64,000 nucleotides of DNA. Origin: Limnohabitans sp. B9-3. GTDB lineage: Bacteria; Pseudomonadota; Gammaproteobacteria; Burkholderiales; Burkholderiaceae_C. The position numbers and the translations under genes were made by a program. Under the pieces are notes generated by a model, which was not told the origin of the DNA, made no database searches, and was given only the letters and a program-made list of their open reading frames with translations. Where the stretch lies: contig NZ_NESI01000002.1 of NCBI RefSeq assembly GCF_002778325.1, positions 434,001 through 498,000 of the forward strand, given 5' to 3'. This document shows positions 30,955 through 40,765 of the stretch, piece after piece. Each line of letters starts with the position of its first letter. The first letter of the stretch is position 1.

Positions 30955-30969
30955 TGTAACTTAGTTTCA
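30955..30969. promoter_or_regulatory. HexR-like operator 1
   Basis: The 15-base sequence TGTAACTTAGTTTCA is an imperfect palindrome (6 of 7 arm positions pair) lying four bases upstream of the hexR start. Its form TGTAA-N5-TTNCA is like the published gammaproteobacterial HexR box (TGTAATTAAATTACA type). Binding is inferred, not shown. Confidence 0.6.
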
Positions 30970-31009
30970 TGATGCATGCAAGGATGTTACGGGTAAATCC
31001 TCATAAATA

Positions 31010-31024
31010 GGTAACTTGGTTACT
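31010..31024. promoter_or_regulatory. HexR-like operator 2
   Basis: GGTAACTTGGTTACT contains perfect 5-bp arms GTAAC/GTTAC around TTG and matches operator 1 at most positions. It lies about 60 bases upstream of each likely transcription direction: 58 bases before hsdM and 59 bases before hexR. Two like-spaced copies strengthen the case for a real regulatory pair. Confidence 0.6.
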
Positions 31025-31081
31025 TGGCTAAGCGCGCCTCGAAGCTTGGTATTCTTGAAGCTGAATTCAAAAACACTACAA

Positions 31082-32629
31082 ATGCTCGACGACATCAAAA
31101 AGACCCTTTGGGCATCGGCCGACAAGCTTCGCGCCAACATGGACGCCGCCGAATACAAGCACTTGGTGCTCGGCCTCATCTTCGTTAAATACATCTCTGA
31201 CGCCTTTGTGGCCCGTCAGTCTGAACTAAAAACCCGCTTGCGTGACCCAGCCGATGAACTCTTTTATGGCGATGCACCCGCTGACGAAGACATTGCCGCA
31301 GAGATCGAAGACCGCGACTACTACACCAGCGAAAACGTGTTTTGGGTGCCCGAAGGTGCCCGCTGGGAAGCCCTGCGCGCTGCCGCGCCCCAGCCCGACA
31401 TTGGTAAACGCATCGACGACGCGCTGAGCCTGATCGAAGCCGACAACCCCAAGCTCAAAGGCATCCTCGACAAACGCTTTGCCCGCGCCCAATTGCCCGA
31501 CGGCAAGCTGGGTGAGTTGGTCAACCTGATTTCCACCATCGGCTTTGGTGACGACCCATCGAAGGCGCGCGACATCTTGGGCCAGGTGTACGAATATTTC
31601 TTGGGCATGTTTGCTAGCGCCGAAGGCAAGCGGGGCGGGCAGTTCTACACGCCCGCCAGCATTGTCAAAACACTGGTGGCCGTGCTCTCACCCAGCAAGG
31701 GCCAGATTTACGACCCTTGCTGCGGGTCGAGTGGCATGTTCGTTCAGTCTGAAAAATTCATCGAAGACCACGGCGGCAAGCTGGGTGATGTGTCCATTTA
31801 TGGCCAAGAGGCCAACCCCACCACCTGGCGCTTGGCGGCCATGAACCTCGTCATTCGAGGCATGGACTACAACTTGGGCAAAGAACCCGCCGACACCTTC
31901 ACCCGCAACCAACACCCCGACCTGCGCGCCGACTTTTGTTTGGCCAACCCGCCCTTCAACATCAGCGACTGGTGGCACGCCAGCCTGGACGGCGACGCTC
32001 GCTGGGAATATGGCACACCCCCGCAAGGCAACGCCAACTACGCCTGGCTGCAACACATCCTGCACCACCTCAAGCCCACGGGTAGGGCGGGCATTGTGCT
32101 GGCCAACGGCAGCATGGCATCCAGTCAGAGCGGTGAAGGCCAGATCCGCGCCGCCATGGTCGATGCCGACGTGGTGGAAGTGATGGTGGCCTTGCCCGGC
32201 CAGCTGTTCTTCAACACGCAAATCCCTGCGTGCTTGTGGTTCTTGGCCAAGCAGAAAAAGCGTAAAGGCGAAGTGCTGTTCATCGACGCCCGCAAACAAG
32301 CCACCATGATCAGTCGCGTGCAAAGCGAGCTGACCGACGAAGTGATAGCCCGCATCAGCCAAACCGTGGCCGCGTGGCGCACGGGTGGTAACAGCTACCA
32401 AGACATTGCAGGCTTTTGCCGCAGCGTGCCCCTGGCCGAAATCGCTCAACACGGCCATGTGCTCACCCCCGGCCGCTATGTGGGGGCCGAAGAGGTGGAA
32501 GACGACGACGAAGCCTTTTCCGACAAGATGCAAACGCTCACCGCCAAGCTGGGCGAGCAAATGGCCAAAGGCGCAGAGCTAGACGCGCTGATTCGCCAGA
32601 AGCTGGGGGGGCTGGGGTATGAGTTCTGA
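31082..32629 (+). CDS. hsdM: Type I restriction-modification methyltransferase subunit
   Basis: 515 residues. An N-terminal helical domain (LWASADKLRANMDAAEYKHL) is followed by the N6-adenine methyltransferase domain with AdoMet motif I DPCCGSSGMF at 211-220 and catalytic motif IV NPPF at 289-292. With HsdS it methylates the recognition site; with HsdR it also restricts. ATG 31082 gives the conserved N-terminus; the frame is open to 31016 but that would cross operator 2. It overlaps hsdS by 11 bases. Confidence 0.96.
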   Translation: MLDDIKKTLWASADKLRANMDAAEYKHLVLGLIFVKYISDAFVARQSELKTRLRDPADELFYGDAPADEDIAAEIEDRDYYTSENVFWVPEGARWEALRAAAPQPDIGKRIDDALSLIEADNPKLKGILDKRFARAQLPDGKLGELVNLISTIGFGDDPSKARDILGQVYEYFLGMFASAEGKRGGQFYTPASIVKTLVAVLSPSKGQIYDPCCGSSGMFVQSEKFIEDHGGKLGDVSIYGQEANPTTWRLAAMNLVIRGMDYNLGKEPADTFTRNQHPDLRADFCLANPPFNISDWWHASLDGDARWEYGTPPQGNANYAWLQHILHHLKPTGRAGIVLANGSMASSQSGEGQIRAAMVDADVVEVMVALPGQLFFNTQIPACLWFLAKQKKRKGEVLFIDARKQATMISRVQSELTDEVIARISQTVAAWRTGGNSYQDIAGFCRSVPLAEIAQHGHVLTPGRYVGAEEVEDDDEAFSDKMQTLTAKLGEQMAKGAELDALIRQKLGGLGYEF

Positions 32630-33983
32630 AGTCGCCCGCTTCGGCGACCTGTTCAATGAACCTCAGCGAAATGGTCTTACAAGGCCCAAGAAGGTTCGCG
32701 GGTCAGGCCTTCCAATGGTGAACATGGGGGAGCTTTTTGCCTATCCACGCATCCGAAACATCTCCATGGATTTGGTGCCGATTGACGTAAAGGAGCATCA
32801 CTATCTGCTTGAAGCCGGTGACTTACTGTTTGCACGGCAGTCATTGGTGCTTTCTGGCGCTGGTCAATGTTCAATTTTTTTGGGTAACGTTGCTCCAACT
32901 GTTTTCGAGTCTCACCTCATCAGGTGCCGCCTGAATCCAATACGTAGCAACCCACTTTTTTACTTCTATTTTTTCCGTTCACCTGATGGCCGTCGTGTTA
33001 TCGAGGCGATTGTTGAGCAGGGTGCTGGTGCTTCAGGCATTCGAGGTAGCGACCTAGTTAACGTTCAAGTACCGAACCCACCAAAGCAAATTCAAGATGA
33101 AGTTGCGGGGTTACTTGGCTCAATCGACGACCGCATCACCCTCCTGCGCGAAACCAACACCACCCTCGAAGCCATCGCCCAAGCCCTGTTCAAGTCCTGG
33201 TTCGTGGACTTCGACCCCGTCCACGCCAAGATGCAAGGCCGCTCCCCCGAAGGCATGGACGAAGCCACCGCCGCCCTGTTCCCCGACAGCTTTGAAGAGT
33301 CGGAGTTGGGAGCTGTGCCCAAGGGGTGGAAGCTCGTTCCATTTGGACAATTGCTAAGCCACACGATTGGCGGCGATTGGGGCAGTGATGTGGCCGACGA
33401 AAAGAATGACACTCGTGTTGCCATCATTCGCGGAACAGACATTCCAGATTTGCAGACCAACGCGAACAGTCGAGTGCCTGTTCGCTACACCTCACAGAAA
33501 AAGTTGGCTGGGCGAAAACTGGAAGATGGTGACCTTTTGTTAGAAGTGTCCGGTGGCAGTAAAGATCAACCGACGGGCCGCTCTTTGTTTATTTCAACTG
33601 CTTTGTTGAGTCAATTTGAGTGTCCCGTTGAGCCTGCGAGCTTTTGCCGCTTATTGCGTCCTGTCAACAAAGAAGTCGGCATGCTGCTGGCGCAACACCT
33701 GACATATATCTATGCCCAAGGTAAGACGTGGGAGTACCAAAACCAAAGCACGGGGATTGCTAACTTTCAGACAACGCATTTCCTAGAAACTGAATTGGTG
33801 GCATGCCCATCTGATGATGTTTTGAAGGTATTTACAGAGACTGTCCAACCATTGATCGCTCGTGCGCATCTGACGCAAATTCAAGAGTTGACATCGCTAC
33901 GCGATACGCTACTCCCTCGCCTGATTTCAGGCCAGCTTGAATTGCACGAAGTTCAAACTCACCCAGAGGATGTATTGGCATGA
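32619..33983 (+). CDS. hsdS: Type I restriction-modification specificity subunit
   Basis: 454 residues with the two-target-domain layout: TRD1 (about 1-160), central conserved helix (LLGSIDDRITLLRETNTTLE, about 165-200, ending in FKSWFVDFDPVHAKM), TRD2 (about 235-405), and a C-terminal conserved helix (LTSLRDTLLPRLISGQL). Each TRD reads one half of a split recognition site. The central helix DNA (about 33117-33300) is markedly C-rich like the flanking hsdM, while both TRD stretches are A/T-richer, the sign of TRD exchange. The target sequence cannot be predicted by eye. Confidence 0.94.
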   Translation: MSSEVARFGDLFNEPQRNGLTRPKKVRGSGLPMVNMGELFAYPRIRNISMDLVPIDVKEHHYLLEAGDLLFARQSLVLSGAGQCSIFLGNVAPTVFESHLIRCRLNPIRSNPLFYFYFFRSPDGRRVIEAIVEQGAGASGIRGSDLVNVQVPNPPKQIQDEVAGLLGSIDDRITLLRETNTTLEAIAQALFKSWFVDFDPVHAKMQGRSPEGMDEATAALFPDSFEESELGAVPKGWKLVPFGQLLSHTIGGDWGSDVADEKNDTRVAIIRGTDIPDLQTNANSRVPVRYTSQKKLAGRKLEDGDLLLEVSGGSKDQPTGRSLFISTALLSQFECPVEPASFCRLLRPVNKEVGMLLAQHLTYIYAQGKTWEYQNQSTGIANFQTTHFLETELVACPSDDVLKVFTETVQPLIARAHLTQIQELTSLRDTLLPRLISGQLELHEVQTHPEDVLA

Positions 33984-35002
33984 CCAACGATCTCACGACT
34001 TCGTCTGTTGCCCGCAGCAACGTATTGAACAACCGATACGCTCTAAGTCAACTTGAAAGCCATTTATCTTTGGGGGGCTTGCGGATTGAAAATGAATTAA
34101 TTTTCTTTAAATCGCATGTGGCTGAGTTGCTGGACATTGATGAGCGAACCATTGACCGTTACCTTGCTGGTCATGAGACCGAACTCAAGCAAAACGGGTA
34201 CCGTGTTGTTATAGGAAAATCCTTAAAAAACATCAAGTTAGCTCAAGTCGACGACATCAATGTCGTCGACTTGATTGGTGCCAAGGTGCCCGCTTTGGGT
34301 GTCTTTACTTTCCGCTCAGTGCTCAACTTGGCGATGCTGGTGACTGAATCCGAAAGAGCTAAAGTCATTCGCAGCCGAATGCTGGACATCGTGTTGGATG
34401 TGGTTGCCGAACGCGTCGGTGGACACACACGTTTTATTAATCAACGTGATCAAGATTACTTGCCATCGGCATTCATGGAGGACAGTTACAGAAAACAGTT
34501 CACCAATGCATTACGTGATCATGTCGATATGGGTAACCACAAGTATGCGGTGTACACAGACAAGATTTATAAAGCCGTATTTTGTGAAAATGCCCGTGAA
34601 TACAAACAGGTCCTGAGATTGGCCGATGGCGACAGCACACGTGACACGATGTATGCCGAAGTCCTGAAAACATTGGCCAGTTTTGAGAGTGGCTTGGCTG
34701 TGAGTATTCAGAACAAGGCACAAGAGCTTGGACGAAAAATCAAGCCATCAGAAGTAGATCAATTACTGGATGAGGCTGCTGCCAATCCATATTTAAAACC
34801 CCAAATCGATGATGCTCGCACCCGAATGGCCAGCCGCGATATGGGCTTTCGGGAAGCGCTGCATCAGAAGCTAGAGGCATATGTGCAGGCTGTGCCTGAG
34901 GCTGACTTTGAACGGTTTTTGGGTGAGCGAAGTCAAGCGCTGGAAGATCGTTTGTCAGACCCCAAGCTGTTGGCGGTACTCAAGCGGTTGAAAGATCGCT
35001 GA
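33980..35002 (+). CDS. DNA-binding-type protein of R-M/Doc loci, function unknown
   Basis: 340 residues. The N-terminal part (about 38-70, FFKSHVAELLDIDERTIDRYL) reads as a helix-turn-helix, like the N-terminal half of RhuM-family proteins. The middle (VFTFRSVLNLAMLVTESERA, then INQRDQDYLP) and the C-terminus (FERFLGERSQALEDRL) are regular helices with no enzyme motif I recognise. Its ATG overlaps the hsdS stop (ATGA) and it ends three bases before a Doc-type toxin gene. The pairing suggests an antitoxin or a regulator of the toxin (inference). RhuM-Fic/Doc fusions exist in other bacteria, so this may be the split form. Base composition is A/T-richer than the surroundings. Confidence 0.6.
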   Translation: MTNDLTTSSVARSNVLNNRYALSQLESHLSLGGLRIENELIFFKSHVAELLDIDERTIDRYLAGHETELKQNGYRVVIGKSLKNIKLAQVDDINVVDLIGAKVPALGVFTFRSVLNLAMLVTESERAKVIRSRMLDIVLDVVAERVGGHTRFINQRDQDYLPSAFMEDSYRKQFTNALRDHVDMGNHKYAVYTDKIYKAVFCENAREYKQVLRLADGDSTRDTMYAEVLKTLASFESGLAVSIQNKAQELGRKIKPSEVDQLLDEAAANPYLKPQIDDARTRMASRDMGFREALHQKLEAYVQAVPEADFERFLGERSQALEDRLSDPKLLAVLKRLKDR

Positions 35003-35005
35003 GCC

Positions 35006-35476
35006 ATGGCTGATTTGACCTTGTATTTCGACGTGCAGCATGCGGTTGCCGTCCATGACTGGATTATTGATAACACGGGCGGCTTGGCGGGGATCAAAGA
35101 TTTGGGGCAGTTAGACAGTGTGCTGCAACACATTCAGAACGACGACTATTACCCCACGTTCGATGCCAAGTTGATGCACCTGATTTTTGGCATCAATAAG
35201 TTTCATGCGTTCAATGATGGGAATAAGCGGTCGAGCCTCACGCTAGGGGCTTACTTTTTGACACTCAACGGCTATGACTACTGTGTGCCGCAGTTCATGC
35301 TTCAGATGGAAAACATCGTTGTGGCTTTAGCAGAAGGCTCAATCAGTAAGGACTTGCTGCATCGCGTCACGATTTCTCTGATTGAGGAGGATGACTTCTC
35401 AGACGAGCTGAAGCTTGAGTTGGTAAGTGCAATGAGTCATGAGAATCTTTTTGCTGATGGGGGCGAAGATCTTTAA
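35006..35476 (+). CDS. doc: Doc-like (death-on-curing) Fic-domain toxin
   Basis: 156 residues. The motif HAFNDGNKR (67-75) followed by AYFLTLNG matches the Doc form of the Fic core (HxFxDxNKR), not the AMP-transferring form HPFxxGNGR, so a Doc-like kinase activity on a translation factor is possible. Upstream residues AVAVHDWIIDNTGGLAGIKD also fit Doc. No separate Phd antitoxin is visible; the preceding gene is the only candidate partner. A 94-base gap with no clear promoter separates it from hsdR. It is embedded in a type I R-M operon. Confidence 0.8.
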   Translation: MADLTLYFDVQHAVAVHDWIIDNTGGLAGIKDLGQLDSVLQHIQNDDYYPTFDAKLMHLIFGINKFHAFNDGNKRSSLTLGAYFLTLNGYDYCVPQFMLQMENIVVALAEGSISKDLLHRVTISLIEEDDFSDELKLELVSAMSHENLFADGGEDL

Positions 35477-35570
35477 AAAGCGAAAAGCCCCGATGAACCC
35501 ACCGAGGCTGCAGCGCCGACCAGGAACCCCCAATCCACTTGCAACCAATTTTAGCGATAAGACACCATAG

Positions 35571-38500
35571 ATGACCGAAGACCAACTCGAACAAGAAGCC
35601 CTAGGCTGGCTGGCCTCGGTCGGCTACACACCACTGAATGCCCGCGATCTGGATAACCTGGACCCGCGCCTTGAGCGTGCCAGCACGCGTGAGATGGTGT
35701 TGGCGGTCAGCCTGCGTGCCGCCATTGCGCGCCTCAATCCAAACATGCCCAGCAGCGCACACGAGGACGCCTATAAGCAGGTGCTCGACATGGGCCAGCC
35801 TGCGTTGCTGTCGGGCAACCGCGCTTTTCACCGCGTGCTGGTGGCGGGCGTGCCGGTGCAGTACCAAAAAGATGGCGAGACGCGTGGCGACTTTGTGCGC
35901 CTGATCGACTGGAACGATATAGGCCGCAACGAGTGGCTCGCGGTGCAGCAGCTCACCATCAAGGGACCGCGCCACACGCGCAGGCCCGACATCATTTTGA
36001 TCATCAACGGTTTGCCCTTGGTGCTGGTGGAGTTGAAGAACCCCGCCGATGTGAACGCCGATATTTGGAAGGCTTACGACCAAATACAAACCTACAAAGC
36101 GCAGGTTGCCGATGTGTTCACCTACAACGAGTTGTTGGTGATTTCAGACGGCACAGACGCTCGCATGGGCTCGCTGTCGGCCAATGCTGAGCGCTTCATG
36201 CAGTGGCGCACGATTGACGGTGTGACGCTGGACCCGCTGGGCAAGTTTCAAGAGCTAGAGACGTTGGTGCGTGGCTTGTTGGCCCCCGTGTATTTGCTGG
36301 ACTACCTGCGGTTCTTTGTGTTGTTTGAAGACGATGGCACCTTGGTCAAAAAGGTGGCGGGCTACCACCAGTTTCATGCGGTGCGTGCGGCGGTCGAGCA
36401 AGTCGTCACCGCCGCCAGCACCGACGAGGCCACGCGGCGCGGCAAGGGCGGGGTGGTGTGGCACACACAAGGCAGTGGCAAGAGCATCACCATGACCTGC
36501 TTTGCCGCGCGTGTGATGCAAGAGCCTCGGTTAGAGAACCCCACGATTGTGGTGATCACCGATCGCAACGACTTAGATGGCCAATTGCTGGGCGTGTTCA
36601 GCCTGAGTCAAGACCTGCTGCGCGAGCAACCCCAACAAGCCACCTCTCGTCAAAAGCTGCGCGAGTTGTTGGACAACCGGCCTTCGGGCGGCATCATTTT
36701 TGCCACGATTCAAAAGTTCATGCCGGGCGAGGATGAAGATGTGTTTCCCGTTCTGTCCAAGCGCCGCAACATTGTGGTGCTGGCCGATGAAGCGCATCGC
36801 ACGCAGTATGGCTTTGAGGCGAAGCTGAAAAACATCAAGTCGTCGAACAAACCATTACCCACGGGGCAAGTGGCCAGCTCGGCTGTGGCGGCCGAGTTTG
36901 CGCCGTCTGACTATGTGGTGAAGTACCAAGCCGGTTATGCGCAGCATTTGCGCGATGCGTTGCCCAACGCGACGTTTGTGGCTTTCACGGGCACGCCCGT
37001 GAGCAGCACCGACCGCGACACGCGCTCGGTGTTTGGCGAGTACATCCATGTGTACGACATGCAGCAGGCACAAGAAGACGGCGCAACGGTGGCCATTTTT
37101 TATGAAAGCCGTTTGATCAAGTTGGGGTTGAACGATGCAGAGCGCAGCCACTTAGACGACGAGGTGGACGAGCTGACTGAAGACGAAGAAGAAAGCCAGC
37201 AAGGCAAACTCAAAAGTCGCTGGGCCGCGCTAGAAAAAGTTGTGGGGGCTGTGCCTCGCGTGGCCAGTGTGGCCGCTGACTTGGTGACCCATTTTGAAAC
37301 GCGGAACAACGCCCAAGATGGCAAGGCCATGGTGGTGGGCATGAGCCGCGAAATTTGCGTGCACTTGTATGACGAGATCATCAAGCTGCGCCCCGATTGG
37401 CACAGCGACGACCCAGAGCTTGGCGCGATCAAGATTGTGATGACGGGCAGTGCCAGCGACAAAGCGTTGCTGCGCCCGCACATTTACAGCAGCCAAACTA
37501 AGAAACGCTTGGAAAAACGTTTCAAAGACCCCAGCGATGGTTTGAAGCTGGTCATCGTGCGCGACATGTGGCTAACAGGTTTTGATGCGCCTTGCGTGCA
37601 TACCCTGTATGTGGACAAGCCCATGAAGGGCCACAACCTGATGCAGGCCATTGCCCGCGTGAACCGTGTGTTCAAAGACAAGCAGGGCGGCCTGGTGGTG
37701 GACTACATCGGCATTGGCGAAGACCTGAAAGCCGCAATGAAGGAGTACACCGCCAGCAAAGGCCGAGGCAAGCCCACGGTCGATGCGCACGAGGCTTTGT
37801 CGGTGCTGCTTGAAAAGCTCGATGTATTACGCGCCATGTTGCACGGCTTCGACTATTCCGAGTTTTTGACGGGCGGTCACAAAACGCTGGCAGGCGCGGC
37901 CAACCATGTGCTGGGCATCAAAGGCGAGAAAGAGCGCGATGGCAAAAAGCGTTTTGCCGATTTGGCGCTGGCCATGAGCCACGCCTACAGCCTGTGCTGC
38001 ACCTTGGACGAAGCCAAAGACGTGCGCGACGAAGTGGCTTTTATGCAGGCCGTGAAAGTGATTTTGACCAAGCGCGATGTCAGCAGCCAACGCCGCACCG
38101 ACGAAGCACGAGATTTGGCCATTCGCCAAATCATCAGCTCGGCCGTGGTGTCGGGTGAGGTGGTCGATATTTTTGCGGCGGTGGGCTTGGACAAGCCCAA
38201 CATCGGGTTGCTGGATGACGACTTCTTGGTGCAAGTGCACAACTTGCCTGAGAAAAATTTAGCGGTCGAGTTGCTAGAGCGTTTGCTGCAAGGCGAAATC
38301 AAAAGCCGCTTTGCCAGCAACTTGGTGCAAGACAAAAAGTTCAGCGACATGTTGGCCAGTGTGATTCAGCGTTACCAAAACCGCAGCATCGAAACCGCGC
38401 AGGTGATGGAAGAGCTGATCGCCATGGCCAAGAAGTTTCGCGAGGCTGCTCACCGAGGCGACCAGCTGGGTTTGCGTGAGGACGAGGTGATGTTTTACGA

Positions 38501-38753
38501 CGCGCTGGCCAATAACGAGTCAGCGGTGCGAATGCTGGAGGATGAAGTCCTCAAGAAGATTGCCCAAGAACTGACCCAAAGCCTGCGCGAGAACCTAACG
38601 GTCGATTGGTCAGAGCGTGAAAGCGTGCGCGCAAAACTGCGCTTGATGGTGAAGCGAATTTTGAAGAAATACAAATATCCGCCAGACCAAGCCGAAAACG
38701 CCGTGCAGCTTGTTCTGGAGCAAGCTGAGGCGTTGGGTGAGGCGTGGGCTTAA
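35571..38753 (+). CDS. hsdR: Type I restriction-modification endonuclease/translocase subunit
   Basis: 1060 residues. The N-terminal nuclease core has D140 and the E154/K156 pair in [20 protein letters not shown]. Two RecA-like motor domains follow: Walker A TQGSGKS near residue 303, DEAH near 406, then TGTPV, and [14 protein letters not shown] with the later helicase motifs. The C-terminus is a helical coupling region. No frameshift is seen, so the enzyme is probably active. It cuts DNA remote from unmodified sites after ATP-driven translocation. Confidence 0.95.
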   Translation: MTEDQLEQEALGWLASVGYTPLNARDLDNLDPRLERASTREMVLAVSLRAAIARLNPNMPSSAHEDAYKQVLDMGQPALLSGNRAFHRVLVAGVPVQYQKDGETRGDFVRLIDWNDIGRNEWLAVQQLTIKGPRHTRRPDIILIINGLPLVLVELKNPADVNADIWKAYDQIQTYKAQVADVFTYNELLVISDGTDARMGSLSANAERFMQWRTIDGVTLDPLGKFQELETLVRGLLAPVYLLDYLRFFVLFEDDGTLVKKVAGYHQFHAVRAAVEQVVTAASTDEATRRGKGGVVWHTQGSGKSITMTCFAARVMQEPRLENPTIVVITDRNDLDGQLLGVFSLSQDLLREQPQQATSRQKLRELLDNRPSGGIIFATIQKFMPGEDEDVFPVLSKRRNIVVLADEAHRTQYGFEAKLKNIKSSNKPLPTGQVASSAVAAEFAPSDYVVKYQAGYAQHLRDALPNATFVAFTGTPVSSTDRDTRSVFGEYIHVYDMQQAQEDGATVAIFYESRLIKLGLNDAERSHLDDEVDELTEDEEESQQGKLKSRWAALEKVVGAVPRVASVAADLVTHFETRNNAQDGKAMVVGMSREICVHLYDEIIKLRPDWHSDDPELGAIKIVMTGSASDKALLRPHIYSSQTKKRLEKRFKDPSDGLKLVIVRDMWLTGFDAPCVHTLYVDKPMKGHNLMQAIARVNRVFKDKQGGLVVDYIGIGEDLKAAMKEYTASKGRGKPTVDAHEALSVLLEKLDVLRAMLHGFDYSEFLTGGHKTLAGAANHVLGIKGEKERDGKKRFADLALAMSHAYSLCCTLDEAKDVRDEVAFMQAVKVILTKRDVSSQRRTDEARDLAIRQIISSAVVSGEVVDIFAAVGLDKPNIGLLDDDFLVQVHNLPEKNLAVELLERLLQGEIKSRFASNLVQDKKFSDMLASVIQRYQNRSIETAQVMEELIAMAKKFREAAHRGDQLGLREDEVMFYDALANNESAVRMLEDEVLKKIAQELTQSLRENLTVDWSERESVRAKLRLMVKRILKKYKYPPDQAENAVQLVLEQAEALGEAWA

Positions 38754-38770
38754 GTCCGTAACGTCTTAAT

Positions 38771-39700
38771 TTACGCGTTGTAATTCAACGCGAGTCCTGC
38801 CGTTGGCCAATCGTCAATGGCCACCAAGCGCCCCGTGGCAGACAAGGTGATGTAGGCCGTTCGCCGGTTCGGTCCACCAAAACAGATGTTGGTGGTGAAC
38901 GGGTCTGGCAAGGGCACATGCTGAACGTGTTGGCCGTCTGGGCTGACGATGGAAATGCCGCCGTGCATCAGCGTTGCCACGCATACATTGCCCTCGGCAT
39001 CGACCGCCATGGAGTCGAACCTTTGCCAATGGTTCGCGGGCGAAGCGACCACCATGCGTGCGCCTTGGGGGGAGGGCCACGGGTCTTTGCGGAGCTGGCC
39101 TGGGGCTGTCACATCGAAGGCCCACAACCGAGCGCCCTCGGTTTCGGCGTAATAAAGCGTTTGGCCATTAGGCGACAGGGCAATGCCGTTGGGCGTCATC
39201 ACGGGCTTTGCCACGGCGTGTATGCCAGAGCCGTTGGGTTGCGCGTAAAAAAGTCCGCCTCGGTCCATCTCGTGTTCGCGCACTTTGCCGAGGTCGGTGA
39301 AGTAAAAGCCGCCGTGTGCATCAAACACGAGGTCGTTGGGGCCGCGCAAACCGATGCCATCGACTTGTTCATACACTCGCTCAAATTTGCCGGTGTGTAG
39401 GTTGACGCGCTCGATGCGTCCGCCTGAGTAGTCGTGGGCTTGGCCAATCGGGCGCAAGTAGTTGCCGGGGTCGCGCGTCCATGCAAAACCCCCGTTGTTG
39501 CAAACGTACACCGCACCATCGGGGCCGATAGCTGCGCCGTTGGGGCCGCCGCCTAAATCAGCCACCACGTGAACCTTGCCATCTGGGGTGACGCGCGTCA
39601 GGGTGCCTCGGGCAATTTCGACCAACAACACAGACCCATCGTTCATGGCGATGGGGCCTTCAGGAAATTGCAAACCGGTGGCGAGCTCTCGAATTTTCAT
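38771..39700 (-). CDS. SMP-30/gluconolactonase-family hydrolase
   Basis: 309 residues in the six-bladed beta-propeller family. Metal and active-site segments seen are LQFPEGP (Glu near 15), GLRGPNDLVFD, MTPNGIALSP and DSMAVDAEGNV. Members open sugar lactones such as gluconolactone using a divalent cation; others act on unrelated esters. Near glk/zwf a sugar lactone role is plausible but not shown. It ends 17 bases from hsdR on the opposite strand, so it marks the boundary of the R-M block. Confidence 0.8.
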   Translation of the reverse strand: MKIRELATGLQFPEGPIAMNDGSVLLVEIARGTLTRVTPDGKVHVVADLGGGPNGAAIGPDGAVYVCNNGGFAWTRDPGNYLRPIGQAHDYSGGRIERVNLHTGKFERVYEQVDGIGLRGPNDLVFDAHGGFYFTDLGKVREHEMDRGGLFYAQPNGSGIHAVAKPVMTPNGIALSPNGQTLYYAETEGARLWAFDVTAPGQLRKDPWPSPQGARMVVASPANHWQRFDSMAVDAEGNVCVATLMHGGISIVSPDGQHVQHVPLPDPFTTNICFGGPNRRTAYITLSATGRLVAIDDWPTAGLALNYNA

Positions 39701-39811
39701 AGCAGTGACCTTTTTTCGTCGATGAAGTCCAATGTAGTGCCCGTGTGCAGAGCCGCAATCGGGCTATCCCTAGGCCCAGCAGCACGGACGGCTGAGCCTA
39801 AACTTGGCGGC

Positions 39812-40765
39812 ATGACTGCCTTCACACCGCGAACCCTCAGCCCTCAAGACACGGCCCACGCACTGCCGTATGCCGCGCTCACCCGGGAAATCGAACACCT
39901 GCTGCAAGACCCCAGCGTTCATGTGCCCGCACGCCTGGTGCAACCTCTGCTTGGGGGCGGTAGTTTGTTTGTCATGCCCGCGGCCGACGCGCGAGTGGCG
40001 ATGACCAAGCTGATCACCTTCATTGCAAACAACGCTCAACAGGGCTTACCCACCATCCAAGGCGACATCGTTGTGTTTGATGTGAAGACGGGTCAACGCG
40101 TGGCCTTGATGGATGGCCCCACGGTCACGGCGCGGCGTACTGCTGCTGTGTCGTTGTTGGCTGCACAAAAGTTAGCCCCGCGCAAGGACGGGCCGTTGTT
40201 GATTGTGGGTGCGGGTGTGCAAGGCCTGTCTCATCTAGAAGCCTTTCATGAAGGTCTTGGTGTGCAAGAAGTTTGGATTGCGTCGCGCTCTGCAGCCAGT
40301 GCGGACGCCTTGGTGGGCCATGCCGAACGTTTGGGGATGAAGGCGCGTCGTGTCGATGACCCGAATGCAGCTTTGGCGGAATGCCCGCTGGTGATCACCA
40401 CCACACCCGCACAGCAAGTGGTGATGACGGCACGCCCCCGAGACGATGCCTTTGTGGCGGCCGTGGGCGCGTTCACGCCTCGCATGGTGGAATGGTCGGC
40501 AGACGTCTGCCAGCATGTGGCCCGCACCGGCATGCTGGTGGTGGACACCCGTGATGCTGACCACGAAGCGGGCGACTTCTTGCAAGCGGGGCTGGATGTG
40601 GCGGCATGGCCCACGTTGAGTGATGTGGTGTGCCAGACGCCGATGTGGCAAGCCGCGGCACAGCGTCATACACAGCGCCCAGGGCCGGTGTTTTTCAAGA
40701 GTTGTGGTTGGGGAGGTTGGGACTTGGCGGCTGCACGGTGTGTGGCCGCGCACAAGCCCAGCTAG
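39812..40765 (+). CDS. Ornithine cyclodeaminase/mu-crystallin-family imino acid reductase
   Basis: 317 residues. A C-terminal Rossmann fold is shown by LLIVGAGVQGLSHLEAF; the N-terminal substrate domain has VAMTKLITFIANN with the usual Lys, and LPTIQGDIVVFD. Family members of this type in Burkholderiales are generally called delta-1-pyrroline-2-carboxylate (piperideine-2-carboxylate) reductases or ornithine cyclodeaminases. ATG 39812 is preferred; the frame is open to 39569 but overlaps the divergent lactonase gene. The TAG stop lies within the first copy of a 9-bp tandem repeat. Confidence 0.82.
   Translation: MTAFTPRTLSPQDTAHALPYAALTREIEHLLQDPSVHVPARLVQPLLGGGSLFVMPAADARVAMTKLITFIANNAQQGLPTIQGDIVVFDVKTGQRVALMDGPTVTARRTAAVSLLAAQKLAPRKDGPLLIVGAGVQGLSHLEAFHEGLGVQEVWIASRSAASADALVGHAERLGMKARRVDDPNAALAECPLVITTTPAQQVVMTARPRDDAFVAAVGAFTPRMVEWSADVCQHVARTGMLVVDTRDADHEAGDFLQAGLDVAAWPTLSDVVCQTPMWQAAAQRHTQRPGPVFFKSCGWGGWDLAAARCVAAHKPS

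Noticed and set aside
35486-35509. Possible terminator between doc and hsdR (AGCCCCG ... CGAGGCT)
   Set aside because: One mismatch in a 7-bp stem, a 10-base loop, and no following T-run; more like a decayed repeat. hsdR may simply continue the transcript.
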